From Clostridiales bacterium (GTDB taxonomy: Bacteria; Bacillota; Clostridia; Christensenellales; Pumilibacteraceae): DNA of 64,000 bases. The DNA is taken from contig JAFLVG010000002.1 of assembly GCA_022508445.1 (NCBI GenBank), forward strand, positions 124,001-188,000. The letters are read 5' to 3'. The position numbers and the translations under genes were made by a program. Under the pieces are notes generated by a model. It did no database searches, was not told the DNA's origin, and saw only the letters and a list, made by a program, of their open reading frames with translations. The stretch's first letter is position 1; each line of letters begins with the position of its first letter. Below are positions 9,642 through 15,698 of the stretch, in pieces.

Positions 9642-10262
9642 ATGACAGAAAAAGAAAAGATGCTCAAAGGGATGATATACGATCCTAACGATAGCGAGCT
9701 TGCGGAGCTTCGCCGAAGAGCGCATATTTTAAGTAAGAAATATAACGATACTTTCGAGGACGAGACAGAAAAGCGCAAAGCGATACTTGACGAGTTAATT
9801 CCGCAAAAGAGCGACGGCGTGTATTTGCAAGGCCCTATATTCTTTGATTACGGCGTTTTTACAAAGCTCGGAAAGAACTTTTACGCAAACTTCAATCTTA
9901 CTGTCCTCGATGTGTGCGAGGTCACAATAGGCGATAATGTTTTTGTCGGTCCGAATGTGTCGCTACTCACACCCAAACATCCTTTGTGCCATGAGGATAG
10001 AAACCTATACGTTTGCGATAAGGGTTACGTAACCGACAAAGAATACGGTTGTCCGATTGTAATAGGCAATAACTGTTGGATAGCAGGTAACGTCACGGTT
10101 CTGGCCGGTGCAAAAATAGGTGACGGCTGTGTTATAGGCGCAGGCTCGGTAGTCACAGGTGAGATACCGCCGAATAGTTTGGCATACGGAAACCCGTGCC
10201 GAGTGGTGCGGCAAATCACCGAAAAAGACAGGCTGATGTATAAGAAAGAATTATTTGAATAA
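9642..10262 (+). CDS. Sugar O-acetyltransferase, maltose/galactoside acetyltransferase type
   Basis: A 206-residue left-handed beta-helix (hexapeptide-repeat) acetyltransferase. The N-terminal maltose-acetyltransferase helical region covers residues 1-60. Hexapeptide repeats follow, including IGDNVFVGPNVSL and IGNNCWIAGNVTVLAG. The loop TPKHPLCHEDR holds the histidine expected to be the general base. The C-terminus VVRQITEKDR is typical of the Maa/LacA branch. It should transfer acetyl from acetyl-CoA to a sugar hydroxyl in the cytosol; the acceptor is not determinable. It follows the BspA-like gene by 19 bases without a visible terminator between them, and a strong terminator closes the transcript after it. 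Confidence 0.88.
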   Translation: MTEKEKMLKGMIYDPNDSELAELRRRAHILSKKYNDTFEDETEKRKAILDELIPQKSDGVYLQGPIFFDYGVFTKLGKNFYANFNLTVLDVCEVTIGDNVFVGPNVSLLTPKHPLCHEDRNLYVCDKGYVTDKEYGCPIVIGNNCWIAGNVTVLAGAKIGDGCVIGAGSVVTGEIPPNSLAYGNPCRVVRQITEKDRLMYKKELFE

Positions 10263-10271
10263 ACGGCTACT

Positions 10272-10306
10272 ACAAGCGGTCAAGCAACGACCGCTTGTTT
10301 TTGTTT
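10272..10306 (+). terminator. Rho-independent terminator after the acetyltransferase gene
   Basis: Perfect 10-bp stem ACAAGCGGTC/GACCGCTTGT with a 7-base loop, followed by a T-rich tail. It closes the long MoxR-to-acetyltransferase transcription unit. Confidence 0.9.
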
Positions 10307-10352
10307 TCGGAATGGATTTTAAGCATTATTCAAGATAGTTGTTGCAATGTGC

Positions 10353-10382
10353 TTGCTTAAAAAGCGGCGCATGTGCTATACT
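10353..10382 (+). promoter_or_regulatory. Promoter of the flavodiiron gene
   Basis: -35 TTGCTT (10353-10358), 18-base spacer, -10 TATACT (10377-10382) preceded by TGC, an extended -10. The start codon at 10408 is preceded by the Shine-Dalgarno CGGAGGAG. Confidence 0.7.
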
Positions 10383-10407
10383 ACTGTCATATCACGGAGG
10401 AGTAATT

Positions 10408-11559
10408 ATGACACATATTTCGGACAACATAAAATACATTGGTGTCAACGATAAAACGATTGACTTGTTCGAGGGACAGTATGTCGTCCCCAACGGAGTA
10501 TCGTACAATTCGTATGCAATAATCGACGAACATATTGCGATTTTCGACACGGCGGATAAGCGCAAAACGGAAGAATGGCTTGATAATGTAGAGGTAGCTC
10601 TTTGCGGTCGCACTCCCGACTATCTGATAATTTCTCACATGGAGCCCGACCATTCGGCGAGTATTGCGGCGCTTATCAAAAAGTACCCGTCGATTGTCGC
10701 CGTCGGCAATGAAAAGACGTTCAACATCGCCGAGAGATTTTTCGGCAATTTGATTGCGAACAAGCTCGTAGTTAAGGAAGGCGACGAGCTGTCGCTCGGC
10801 AAGCATAAGCTCAAATTCGTGTTTGCGCCAATGGTGCATTGGCCGGAGGTCATGTTCACATACGAAACGACTGAAAAAGTGCTGTTCTCTGCGGACGCGT
10901 TCGGCAAGTTCGGCGCGCTCGACGTCGAAGAGGATTGGGCGTGCGAGGCGAGAAGATACTATATCAATATCGTCGGCAAGTACGGATCGACCGTCCAGAC
11001 AGCACTCAAAAAAGCGGCCACGCTCGATATCAAGGTCATTTGTCCGCTTCACGGTCCCGTATTGAAGGAAAACCTCGCATACTACCTTGATAAATACAAT
11101 ACGTGGAGCTCGTACACTCCCGAAGACAAGGGCGTGTTAATAGCCTATGCGTCCATTTACGGACATACGGGCGAAGCCGCGAATAAACTTGCGGAAATGC
11201 TCCGCAGTAAGGGCGAAAAAGTGGTAGTGGCCGATCTTGCCCGTTACGATATGGCGGAGGCCGTTGAGGACGCGTTCCGCTACGACCGTTTGGTCGCCGC
11301 GAGCGTCACTTACGACGGCGGCATTTTCCCCGTTATGGAACAGTTCTTGAACAGATTAAAGAGCAAGAATTATCAAAACAGAACGGTTGCAATCGTCGAG
11401 AACGGAAGCTGGGCGCCTGCGTCTGGAAGGCTTATTCGCGCGTATTTCGAGGGTATGAAAGACGTAAAGATTATCGAAAAAACAGTAACGGTCAAGTCCG
11501 CACTCAAAGCCGACACCGAGCAAGAGCTTCAAGAGCTTGCAAACGAGCTTGTTAAATAG
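10408..11559 (+). CDS. fprA: FprA-type flavodiiron protein (O2/NO reductase)
   Basis: A 383-residue A-type flavoprotein. The N-terminal metallo-beta-lactamase-like domain carries the diiron ligands in SHMEPDHSAS, with later ligands in HWPEVM, SADAFGKFG and CPLHGP. The C-terminal flavodoxin domain begins near residue 250 with the FMN-binding loop ASIYGHTGEAA. The family reduces O2 to water or NO to N2O with electrons from rubredoxin or a similar donor, protecting anaerobes. The ATG at 10408 was chosen over an upstream in-frame start because a good Shine-Dalgarno (CGGAGGAG) precedes it and the upstream start falls in the promoter. It is monocistronic, between its own promoter and a terminator. 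No rubredoxin gene is adjacent. Confidence 0.93.
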   Translation: MTHISDNIKYIGVNDKTIDLFEGQYVVPNGVSYNSYAIIDEHIAIFDTADKRKTEEWLDNVEVALCGRTPDYLIISHMEPDHSASIAALIKKYPSIVAVGNEKTFNIAERFFGNLIANKLVVKEGDELSLGKHKLKFVFAPMVHWPEVMFTYETTEKVLFSADAFGKFGALDVEEDWACEARRYYINIVGKYGSTVQTALKKAATLDIKVICPLHGPVLKENLAYYLDKYNTWSSYTPEDKGVLIAYASIYGHTGEAANKLAEMLRSKGEKVVVADLARYDMAEAVEDAFRYDRLVAASVTYDGGIFPVMEQFLNRLKSKNYQNRTVAIVENGSWAPASGRLIRAYFEGMKDVKIIEKTVTVKSALKADTEQELQELANELVK

Positions 11560-11565
11560 GGCAGT

Positions 11566-11598
11566 AAAAACCACTTCAATAGAACGAAGTGGTTTTTT
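11566..11598 (+). terminator. Terminator of the flavodiiron gene
   Basis: Stem AACCACTTC/GAAGTGGTT with an 8-base loop and a run of six T, starting 7 bases after the fprA stop. Confidence 0.9.
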
Positions 11599-11620
11599 AT
11601 TATGAATCCCGCCTACGTAT

Positions 11621-11655
11621 AAAAAACCGACATACACAATGTATGTCGGTTTTTT
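11621..11655 (-). terminator. Bidirectional terminator next to tRNA-Lys
   Basis: A perfect 15-bp inverted repeat, six A plus CCGACATAC against GTATGTCGG plus six T, with a 5-base loop. It directly abuts the encoded CCA end of the - strand tRNA-Lys gene. The A/T runs on both sides let it act in either direction, so it separates the converging fprA and tRNA-Lys transcripts. Confidence 0.85.
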
Positions 11656-11730
11656 GGTACACCCTCGGAGACTCGAACTCCGGACCCACTGATTAAGAGT
11701 CAGTTGCTCTACCAACTGAGCTAAGGATGC
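11655..11730 (-). tRNA. tRNA-Lys (anticodon CUU)
   Basis: Read on the - strand, the gene starts GCATCCTTAGCTCAG. The D-arm and T-arm GGAGTTCGAGTCTCC are intact, and the anticodon loop CTCTTAA gives anticodon CTT, which decodes AAG. The acceptor stem closes with a G-U first pair. CCA is encoded. Confidence 0.95.
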
Positions 11731-11743
11731 TCAAAGCAATGTT

Positions 11744-11772
11744 ATATTACCACATGGGAGAAAATATGTCAA
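11744..11772 (-). promoter_or_regulatory. Promoter of tRNA-Lys
   Basis: On the - strand: -35 TTGACA (complement of 11767-11772), 17-base spacer, -10 TAATAT (complement of 11744-11749), about 14 bases before the tRNA start. Confidence 0.75.
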
Positions 11773-11861
11773 GAGATTTTCGAGCAATATCGAAAATTAA
11801 TATATATTTTAAACGCATAAGAAAAAATTTAAAAATCATTCGGAAAACCGCGCAAAATTTG

Positions 11862-11890
11862 TTGACAAAACCGCAAGTATGGTGTATAGT
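11862..11890 (+). promoter_or_regulatory. Promoter of the four-gene tRNA cluster
   Basis: -35 TTGACA (11862-11867), 17-base spacer, -10 TATAGT (11885-11890). The first tRNA begins 25 bases downstream. The interval 11731-11861 holds only the tRNA-Lys promoter and AT-rich sequence. Confidence 0.8.
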
Positions 11891-11914
11891 AATTAAGCTA
11901 AATGATGTGGTCAG

Positions 11915-11991
11915 GGACCTTTAGCTCAGTTGGTTAGAGCAACCGGCTCATAACCGGTTTGTCCGGGGTTCAAGTCCCTGAAGGTCCACCA
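11915..11991 (+). tRNA. tRNA with anticodon CAU (Met elongator or Ile2)
   Basis: Acceptor GGACCTT/AAGGTCC, anticodon arm ACCGG-CTCATAA-CCGGT with anticodon CAT, and encoded CCA. It is not an initiator, because position 1 pairs with position 72. The acceptor and D-arm (GGACCTTTAGCTCAG) resemble, from memory, the Bacillus tRNA-Ile2 whose C34 is modified to lysidine. The choice between elongator Met and Ile(AUA) is open. Confidence 0.9.
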
Positions 11992-11994
11992 TGT

Positions 11995-12071
11995 GGCCCG
12001 GTAGTACAGATGGTTAGTACGCCAGCCTGTCACGCTGGAGGTCGAGGGTTCAAGTCCCTTCCGGGTCGCCA
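11995..12071 (+). tRNA. tRNA-Asp (anticodon GUC)
   Basis: Acceptor GGCCCGG/CCGGGTC (one G-U pair). Anticodon arm CCAGC-CTGTCAC-GCTGG gives GTC. Discriminator G and encoded CCA. It begins 3 bases after the preceding tRNA. Confidence 0.95.
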
Positions 12072-12078
12072 AACTTTT

Positions 12079-12154
12079 GCCTCGGTAGCTCAGTCGGTAG
12101 AGCAAGGGACTGAAAATCCCTGTGTCGGTGGTTCGATTCCGCCCCGAGGCACCA
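12079..12154 (+). tRNA. tRNA-Phe (anticodon GAA)
   Basis: Acceptor GCCTCGG/CCGAGGC. Anticodon loop CTGAAAA gives GAA. T-arm contains GGTTCGATTCC. CCA is encoded. Confidence 0.95.
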
Positions 12155-12169
12155 CAATCTACTTACTGC

Positions 12170-12245
12170 GCCGAAGTAGCTCAATCGGTAGAGCAACTGA
12201 CTTGTAATCAGTAGGTTGCGGGTTCAAGTCCCATCTTCGGCTCCA
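12170..12245 (+). tRNA. tRNA-Thr (anticodon UGU)
   Basis: Acceptor GCCGAAG/CTTCGGC. Anticodon arm ACTGA-CTTGTAA-TCAGT gives TGT. CCA is encoded. Its 3' end (from the T-arm on) is the source of the repeats found just downstream. Confidence 0.95.
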
Positions 12246-12306
12246 TTAAAGGGTGTTATAATAGCACCCTTTTTGCGTGGTGTATTGGGACTTGAACCCT
12301 TGGGCG
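12227..12306. repeat. 80-bp direct repeat, copy 1 (3' end of tRNA-Thr plus terminator)
   Basis: Begins inside tRNA-Thr at AGTCCCATCTTCGG, runs through the terminator hairpin and ends at TGGGCG. It matches 12403-12482 except at two positions. Near its end, TGGGACTTGAACCC (12284-12297) is the exact reverse complement of the tRNA-Thr T-arm at 12220-12233, so the unit also contains an inverted copy of the T-arm. Confidence 0.9.
12248..12274 (+). terminator. Terminator of the tRNA cluster
   Basis: AAAGGGTG/CACCCTTT stem with a short AT-rich loop, followed by TT, 2 bases after the CCA of tRNA-Thr. Confidence 0.85.
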
Positions 12307-12372
12307 TGAGCGTTAAGAAAAATGTCCTGTGTGACATTTTTTAGCGAGCGCACGAGCGGCTACGCCGCGAAG
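12307..12372. repeat. 66-bp palindrome-rich insert in repeat copy 1
   Basis: Present only in the first repeat unit and flanked on both sides by TGGGCG (12301-12306 and 12373-12378). The second unit has a single TGGGCG at this point. It holds hairpin AAAAATGTC-CTGTGT-GACATTTTT and hairpin GCGGC-TAC-GCCGC. No coding capacity. It could be a small non-autonomous element with a 6-bp target duplication, or the second unit could have lost it by deletion. Confidence 0.6.
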
Positions 12373-12402
12373 TGGGCGGTTTTGCGTAAGCAAAAACGCG
12401 CC

Positions 12403-12506
12403 AGTCCCATCTTCGGCTCCATTAAAGGGTGCTATAATAGCACCCTTTTTGCGTGGTGTATTGGGACTTGAACCCCTGGGCGGTTTTGCGTAAGTAAAAA
12501 CGCGCC
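12403..12506. repeat. Second repeat unit, plus a 30-bp hairpin module seen twice
   Basis: 12403-12482 repeats 12227-12306. It is followed by GCGTAAG(C/T)AAAAACGCG, part of a 30-bp module also present at 12373-12402 with one mismatch (second copy 12477-12506). A third, decayed 18-bp copy of the tRNA-Thr 3' end lies at 12507-12524. Together with the 66-bp insert this fills most of the gene-free stretch 12246-12687. Confidence 0.85.
12424..12450 (+). terminator. Duplicated terminator hairpin
   Basis: AAAGGGTGCT/AGCACCCTTT stem with a T tail, in the second repeat unit. One base change relative to the first copy lengthens the stem. Confidence 0.7.
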
Positions 12507-12524
12507 GGTCTCATCTTCGGTCCC

Positions 12525-12564
12525 AAAAACGTCGAAAGCCGCAAACAGGCGATCGACGTTTTTT
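12525..12564 (+). terminator. Terminator-like hairpin at the end of the repeat region
   Basis: Stem AAAAACGTCGA/TCGACGTTTTT with a 17-base loop and a T run. It may act in both directions. It separates the repeat array from the transporter promoter. Confidence 0.65.
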
Positions 12565-12651
12565 GATGCGTTACTTTTGACAGTTTGATATGTTCGGATA
12601 TTACAAAGCTATTGCGTCACTGCGGAAAATGTCTTGCTGTGTCGAAATCTG

Positions 12652-12681
12652 TTGACAAATGCACTATACATCATTTATAAT
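12652..12681 (+). promoter_or_regulatory. Promoter of the formate/nitrite-type channel gene
   Basis: -35 TTGACA (12652-12657), 18-base spacer, -10 TATAAT (12676-12681), both perfect consensus. The ATG begins only 6 bases after the -10, so the transcript probably starts at or next to the start codon. Confidence 0.85.
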
Positions 12682-12687
12682 CGTATT

Positions 12688-13464
12688 ATGAATCAGCCCA
12701 GAGAAATAGCTCTTAATTACATAGGCGTCGCAAAAGCCAAAACCTCTTTGGTTTGGTATAAAACTCTCATACTTGCCGTTATGGCAGGCGTATTTATTGC
12801 GCTTGCGGGCGCGCTCGCTACGATTGCGGGCTCCGGTTTTACTGGGATGCAGGCGAGCCTTATTAAAGGCGCGGTGTTTCCTTTGGGGCTTATACTCGTA
12901 GTGATTTGCGGATCGGAGCTTTTTACGGGCAATTGCTTGCTTGTCGCGCCGACGCTTAACAAAGATATCAAAGCGACGGCAATGCTCAAAAATTGGGGAA
13001 TAGTATATATCGGTAATTTTATCGGTGCGATAATCATTGCCGTATTGGTCGTGTACGGTCAGGCGTACAGCGACAGCGTTGTCATTTCCGCAGTGGATCT
13101 TGTTGCTAAAAAAAGCGTGAATTTCGGTTATGCTCTTTTAAAAGGCATACTTTGCAATATGCTCGTGTGCCTTGCGGTGTGGGCGGCGATGGCGAGCAAG
13201 AACGTAACCGGCAAAATTCTCGCCGTATATCTTCCGGTTTTTGCGTTTGTTGTTTGCGGATTCGAACACAGCATAGCGAATATGTACTACATAATGGCCG
13301 CATTCATGACTTCGGCAAGTGGGGGATTGAATTTCGGTTATGCGATTTTGAACGGTTTATTGGCACCTACAATCGGAAATATCATCGGTGGCGGTCTGAT
13401 AGCCGTGGCGTATTTCGCGACGTATTTTAAGCAAAATAAGCCCAAAGACAGTGTTGAGCAATAG
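12688..13464 (+). CDS. Formate/nitrite transporter (FNT) family channel
   Basis: A 258-residue integral membrane protein of the FocA/NirC family, pentameric channels for formate, nitrite or similar small anions. It begins MNQPREIALNYIGVAKAK, the expected FNT N-terminus, and has about six hydrophobic helices. Family-type segments include GSELFTGNC near residue 74, CNMLVCLAVWAA, and a central helix with VCGFEHSIANMYY. The re-entrant pore regions match the family. The start at 12688 was chosen because an upstream TTG frame lies inside the promoter. No Shine-Dalgarno is present and the -10 box is 6 bases upstream, so this looks like a leaderless message. Formate export would suit a fermenting anaerobe, but substrate choice is an inference. 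It is monocistronic. Confidence 0.9.
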   Translation: MNQPREIALNYIGVAKAKTSLVWYKTLILAVMAGVFIALAGALATIAGSGFTGMQASLIKGAVFPLGLILVVICGSELFTGNCLLVAPTLNKDIKATAMLKNWGIVYIGNFIGAIIIAVLVVYGQAYSDSVVISAVDLVAKKSVNFGYALLKGILCNMLVCLAVWAAMASKNVTGKILAVYLPVFAFVVCGFEHSIANMYYIMAAFMTSASGGLNFGYAILNGLLAPTIGNIIGGGLIAVAYFATYFKQNKPKDSVEQ

Positions 13465-13509
13465 GCGAGTCGCTATAAATTTCGCGTCTATATTTTTTAT
13501 ATTACAAAA

Positions 13510-13549
13510 CAAAGAAAAACACCGTTATTTGAACGGTGCTTTTCTTTGT
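13510..13549 (+). terminator. Bidirectional terminator between the FNT gene and tRNA-Gly
   Basis: Stem AAAGAAAAACACCGTT against AACGGTGCTTTTCTTT with a short ATTTG-type loop. The A- and T-rich arms suit termination of the convergent transcripts from both sides. Confidence 0.8.
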
Positions 13550-13623
13550 GGAGCGGAAGACGAGATTCGAACCCGCGACCCTCACCTTGGCAAGGTGATG
13601 CTCTACCCCTGAGCCACTTCCGC
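13549..13623 (-). tRNA. tRNA-Gly (anticodon GCC)
   Basis: On the - strand: acceptor GCGGAAG, anticodon arm TCACC-TTGCCAA-GGTGA giving GCC, T-arm CGGGTTCGAATCTCG, discriminator T and encoded CCA. Confidence 0.95.
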
Positions 13624-13658
13624 AAAATTTGCTTTTCGCTCTTCAAGAGAGCATAGTA

Positions 13659-13688
13659 AATATATCACTTACCGAACATATTTGTCAA
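13659..13688 (-). promoter_or_regulatory. Promoter of tRNA-Gly
   Basis: On the - strand: -35 TTGACA (complement of 13683-13688), 18-base spacer, -10 TATATT (complement of 13659-13664). Confidence 0.8.
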
Positions 13689-13728
13689 GCATTTTTAATT
13701 AAAAAATCGCTAATTTGCTCAAAAATGT

Positions 13729-13757
13729 TTGACAACTGCGAAGATATGCGTTATAAT
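13729..13757 (+). promoter_or_regulatory. Promoter of rpmF
   Basis: -35 TTGACA (13729-13734), 17-base spacer, -10 TATAAT (13752-13757). A strong Shine-Dalgarno AAGGAGGTGG precedes the ATG at 13784. Confidence 0.9.
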
Positions 13758-13783
13758 CGTCATGTAACATAAGGAGGTGGATT

Positions 13784-13972
13784 ATGGCTGTCCCCAAACA
13801 TAAAACATCTAAACAGCGTACACACTCGCGCGGATCGCAATGGAAGTTGTCCGCACCTACGTTGGTAGAATGCAAAAATTGTCATCAGCTCGTTCAATTA
13901 CATCGAGTATGCCCCAGTTGCGGCTACTACGATACGGAACTGAAAATCGAAAAAAATCAAGGTAACGACTAA
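13784..13972 (+). CDS. rpmF: 50S ribosomal protein L32
   Basis: A 62-residue basic protein matching bacterial L32. It begins MAVPKHKTSKQRTHSRGSQW, and its zinc-ribbon cysteines are CKNCHQ and CPSCGYY (two CxxC pairs), making this the zinc-binding form. It sits on the surface of the 50S subunit near the peptidyl-transferase centre. The strongest Shine-Dalgarno and promoter in this part of the window precede it. The usual upstream partner yceD is absent; plsX follows, which is the common order. The stop codon lies in the left edge of a terminator-like hairpin. Confidence 0.97.
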   Translation: MAVPKHKTSKQRTHSRGSQWKLSAPTLVECKNCHQLVQLHRVCPSCGYYDTELKIEKNQGND

Positions 13973-14004
13973 AAATTTACTCCGTTTGTGCGGAGTATAT
14001 TTTT
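13971..14004 (+). terminator. Terminator or attenuator between rpmF and plsX
   Basis: Stem AAAAATTTACTCCG against CGGAGTATATTTTT with loop TTTGTG. It begins at the rpmF stop codon. It probably reduces read-through from the strong rpmF promoter into plsX, since no separate plsX promoter is evident. Confidence 0.7.
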
Positions 14005-14021
14005 GCTTATAAAGAGATATT

Positions 14022-15044
14022 ATGAAAAAGATTATAATCGATATAGGCGGATGTGACAATCCCGAAAAAATGATTGTCGGCGTGGTGAACGCGGCAAAAG
14101 AGTTCACTGGCTATACAATGGTTATAGTGGGTGACGAGAAGCTCATCAAGTCGACTATCGGCGCTGACGTTCCCAAAAACCTAATCATCGAACACGCAGG
14201 CGACGTTATAACTAACGACGATACGCCCACTCGTGCCATAAGGCAAAAGCCTGACTCTTCGCTTGTAAGAGCTATCGGAATTTTGAACGAATCCGATGAC
14301 GCCGTCGGGCTTGTCAGCGGCGGCAGTACGGGCGCTGTTCTTACTGGCGCGACACTTCTCGTCGGACGCATCAAGGGTGTACACCGTCCTGTTCTTGCGT
14401 CGCTTCTTCCGACTGCGGTTGACGGCAAGCTTGTTTGTGTTGCCGACTGCGGCGCGAACGTGGATTCCAAGCCGGAGTTCTTGATGCAGTTTGCTGTTAT
14501 GGCGGATATGTATATGCGCGCGCTTTTCGGCGTCGAAAATCCGGTTATCGGACTGCTGTCTGTCGGCACGGAAGAGCATAAGGGCGACGAGCGTTCCAAA
14601 GCCACTCACGCACTGCTTAAACAATCGTCGTTGAACTTCGTGGGCAACATGGAAGCGCGCGACGTGCTTACGGGCGATTACGATGTTATAGTCAGCGACG
14701 GATTTTCTGGCAATGTGCTTATAAAGTCAGTCGAGGGAACTGCGAAAATGGTCATGAGCCAGCTCAAAAAAGCCATGCTTTCGTCCACGAAGGCAAAGAT
14801 AGGCGCGCTCATGATGAAGAAGTCGCTCAAATCACTCAAAACAAAAATGGACTATCACGCTTACGGCGGCGCGGCATTTTTGGGCGTTAAAAAAATCGTC
14901 GTCAAAACGCACGGCTCGTCCAACGAGGTTTCCACCAAAGCGTCCATTTACAACATTATCAGAATGTATGAGAATCATATTATAGAAGATATCAAAGCCG
15001 GCATGGCCGCAACAGAAAGCGCGGATGCCGCGAAAGAACAATAG
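14022..15044 (+). CDS. plsX: Phosphate acyltransferase PlsX
   Basis: A 340-residue PlsX, which converts acyl-ACP and phosphate to acyl-phosphate for phosphatidic acid synthesis at the inner face of the membrane. The opening IDIGGCDNPEKMIVG corresponds to the family's DAMGGDxAP region but is divergent. SGGSTGAVLTGA, CVADCGANVDSKP, LLSVGTEEHKGDE and VSDGFSGNVLIKS match the core family motifs. The C-terminus extends about 15 Ala/Glu/Lys-rich residues beyond the fold. The stop overlaps the GTG start of rnc by one base. The acpP gene that often sits between plsX and rnc is missing here, as are fabD and fabG. Confidence 0.94.
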   Translation: MKKIIIDIGGCDNPEKMIVGVVNAAKEFTGYTMVIVGDEKLIKSTIGADVPKNLIIEHAGDVITNDDTPTRAIRQKPDSSLVRAIGILNESDDAVGLVSGGSTGAVLTGATLLVGRIKGVHRPVLASLLPTAVDGKLVCVADCGANVDSKPEFLMQFAVMADMYMRALFGVENPVIGLLSVGTEEHKGDERSKATHALLKQSSLNFVGNMEARDVLTGDYDVIVSDGFSGNVLIKSVEGTAKMVMSQLKKAMLSSTKAKIGALMMKKSLKSLKTKMDYHAYGGAAFLGVKKIVVKTHGSSNEVSTKASIYNIIRMYENHIIEDIKAGMAATESADAAKEQ

Positions 15045-15691
15045 TGAACAGTTCGGATATAAATTCAATTCAGGCACGCATCAACTATAAATTCGAAAAC
15101 ACGAAACTGCTTGTTGCCGCATTAACTCATTCTTCGTATGTGAATGAGCATGAAGCCATAGGCAACGAACGTATCGAATTTTTGGGAGATTGCGTGCTTA
15201 ATTTTTTGGTAGGCGAAAAGCTTTTTTCGCAAGATCCTACGGCGAGCGAAGGCAAGCTGTCCGCTCGTCGCGCCGCAATCGTTTCGCGTGCGCCGCTCGC
15301 GCGTATAGTCGATTTGCTCGGGCTTGTCGAGTTTTTGCAGGTCGGCGCAGGCGTGGACAAGAACAATTTTTCGGACAAAGCGCGCTCCGATGTTTTCGAA
15401 GCTGTTGTAGGGGCGGTATATATGGACGGAGGACTCGAAGCGGCAAGGCGGCTCCTCGAAGATATCTTTTATTGCAACGTTACGCCCGAACACGACTACA
15501 AAAGCGAATTGCAGGAATTGTCATCGGCTCAAGGCTTGAAAATCGAGTATTCTCCCGCACAAGAAGTGGGCGGTAAATTTAAAGTTCATGTGTGCGTTGG
15601 GGATTCTACATTCACAGGCGAGGCTAAATCAAAGCATGCCGCAGAGGTCGATGCGGCAAAGAAAGCTGTGAAAGCGCTTTGCAGAGAATAG
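15044..15691 (+). CDS. rnc: Ribonuclease III
   Basis: A 215-residue RNase III, which cleaves double-stranded RNA in rRNA processing and mRNA turnover. The nuclease domain signature is ERIEFLGDCVLNFLV near residues 43-57, and the second acidic cluster is DVFEAVVGAVYMDGG, giving the metal-binding Asp and Glu residues. A double-stranded-RNA-binding domain covers about residues 145-215, ending SKHAAEVDAAKKAVKAL. The start is GTG, overlapping the plsX stop as TAGTG. The rnc-smc-ftsY order is conserved in Gram-positives, although an extra membrane-protein gene intervenes here before smc. Confidence 0.96.
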   Translation: MNSSDINSIQARINYKFENTKLLVAALTHSSYVNEHEAIGNERIEFLGDCVLNFLVGEKLFSQDPTASEGKLSARRAAIVSRAPLARIVDLLGLVEFLQVGAGVDKNNFSDKARSDVFEAVVGAVYMDGGLEAARRLLEDIFYCNVTPEHDYKSELQELSSAQGLKIEYSPAQEVGGKFKVHVCVGDSTFTGEAKSKHAAEVDAAKKAVKALCRE

Positions 15692-15698
15692 ATCGTAA

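Noticed and set aside
11959-12207. An 82-codon open frame on the + strand crossing three tRNA genes
   Set aside because: It reads directly through tRNA-Asp and tRNA-Phe and parts of two more; no start signals. A frequent artefact of tRNA clusters.
12246-12564. CRISPR array downstream of tRNA-Thr
   Set aside because: Only two units of about 100 bp, including tRNA sequence, unequal spacing and no cas genes.
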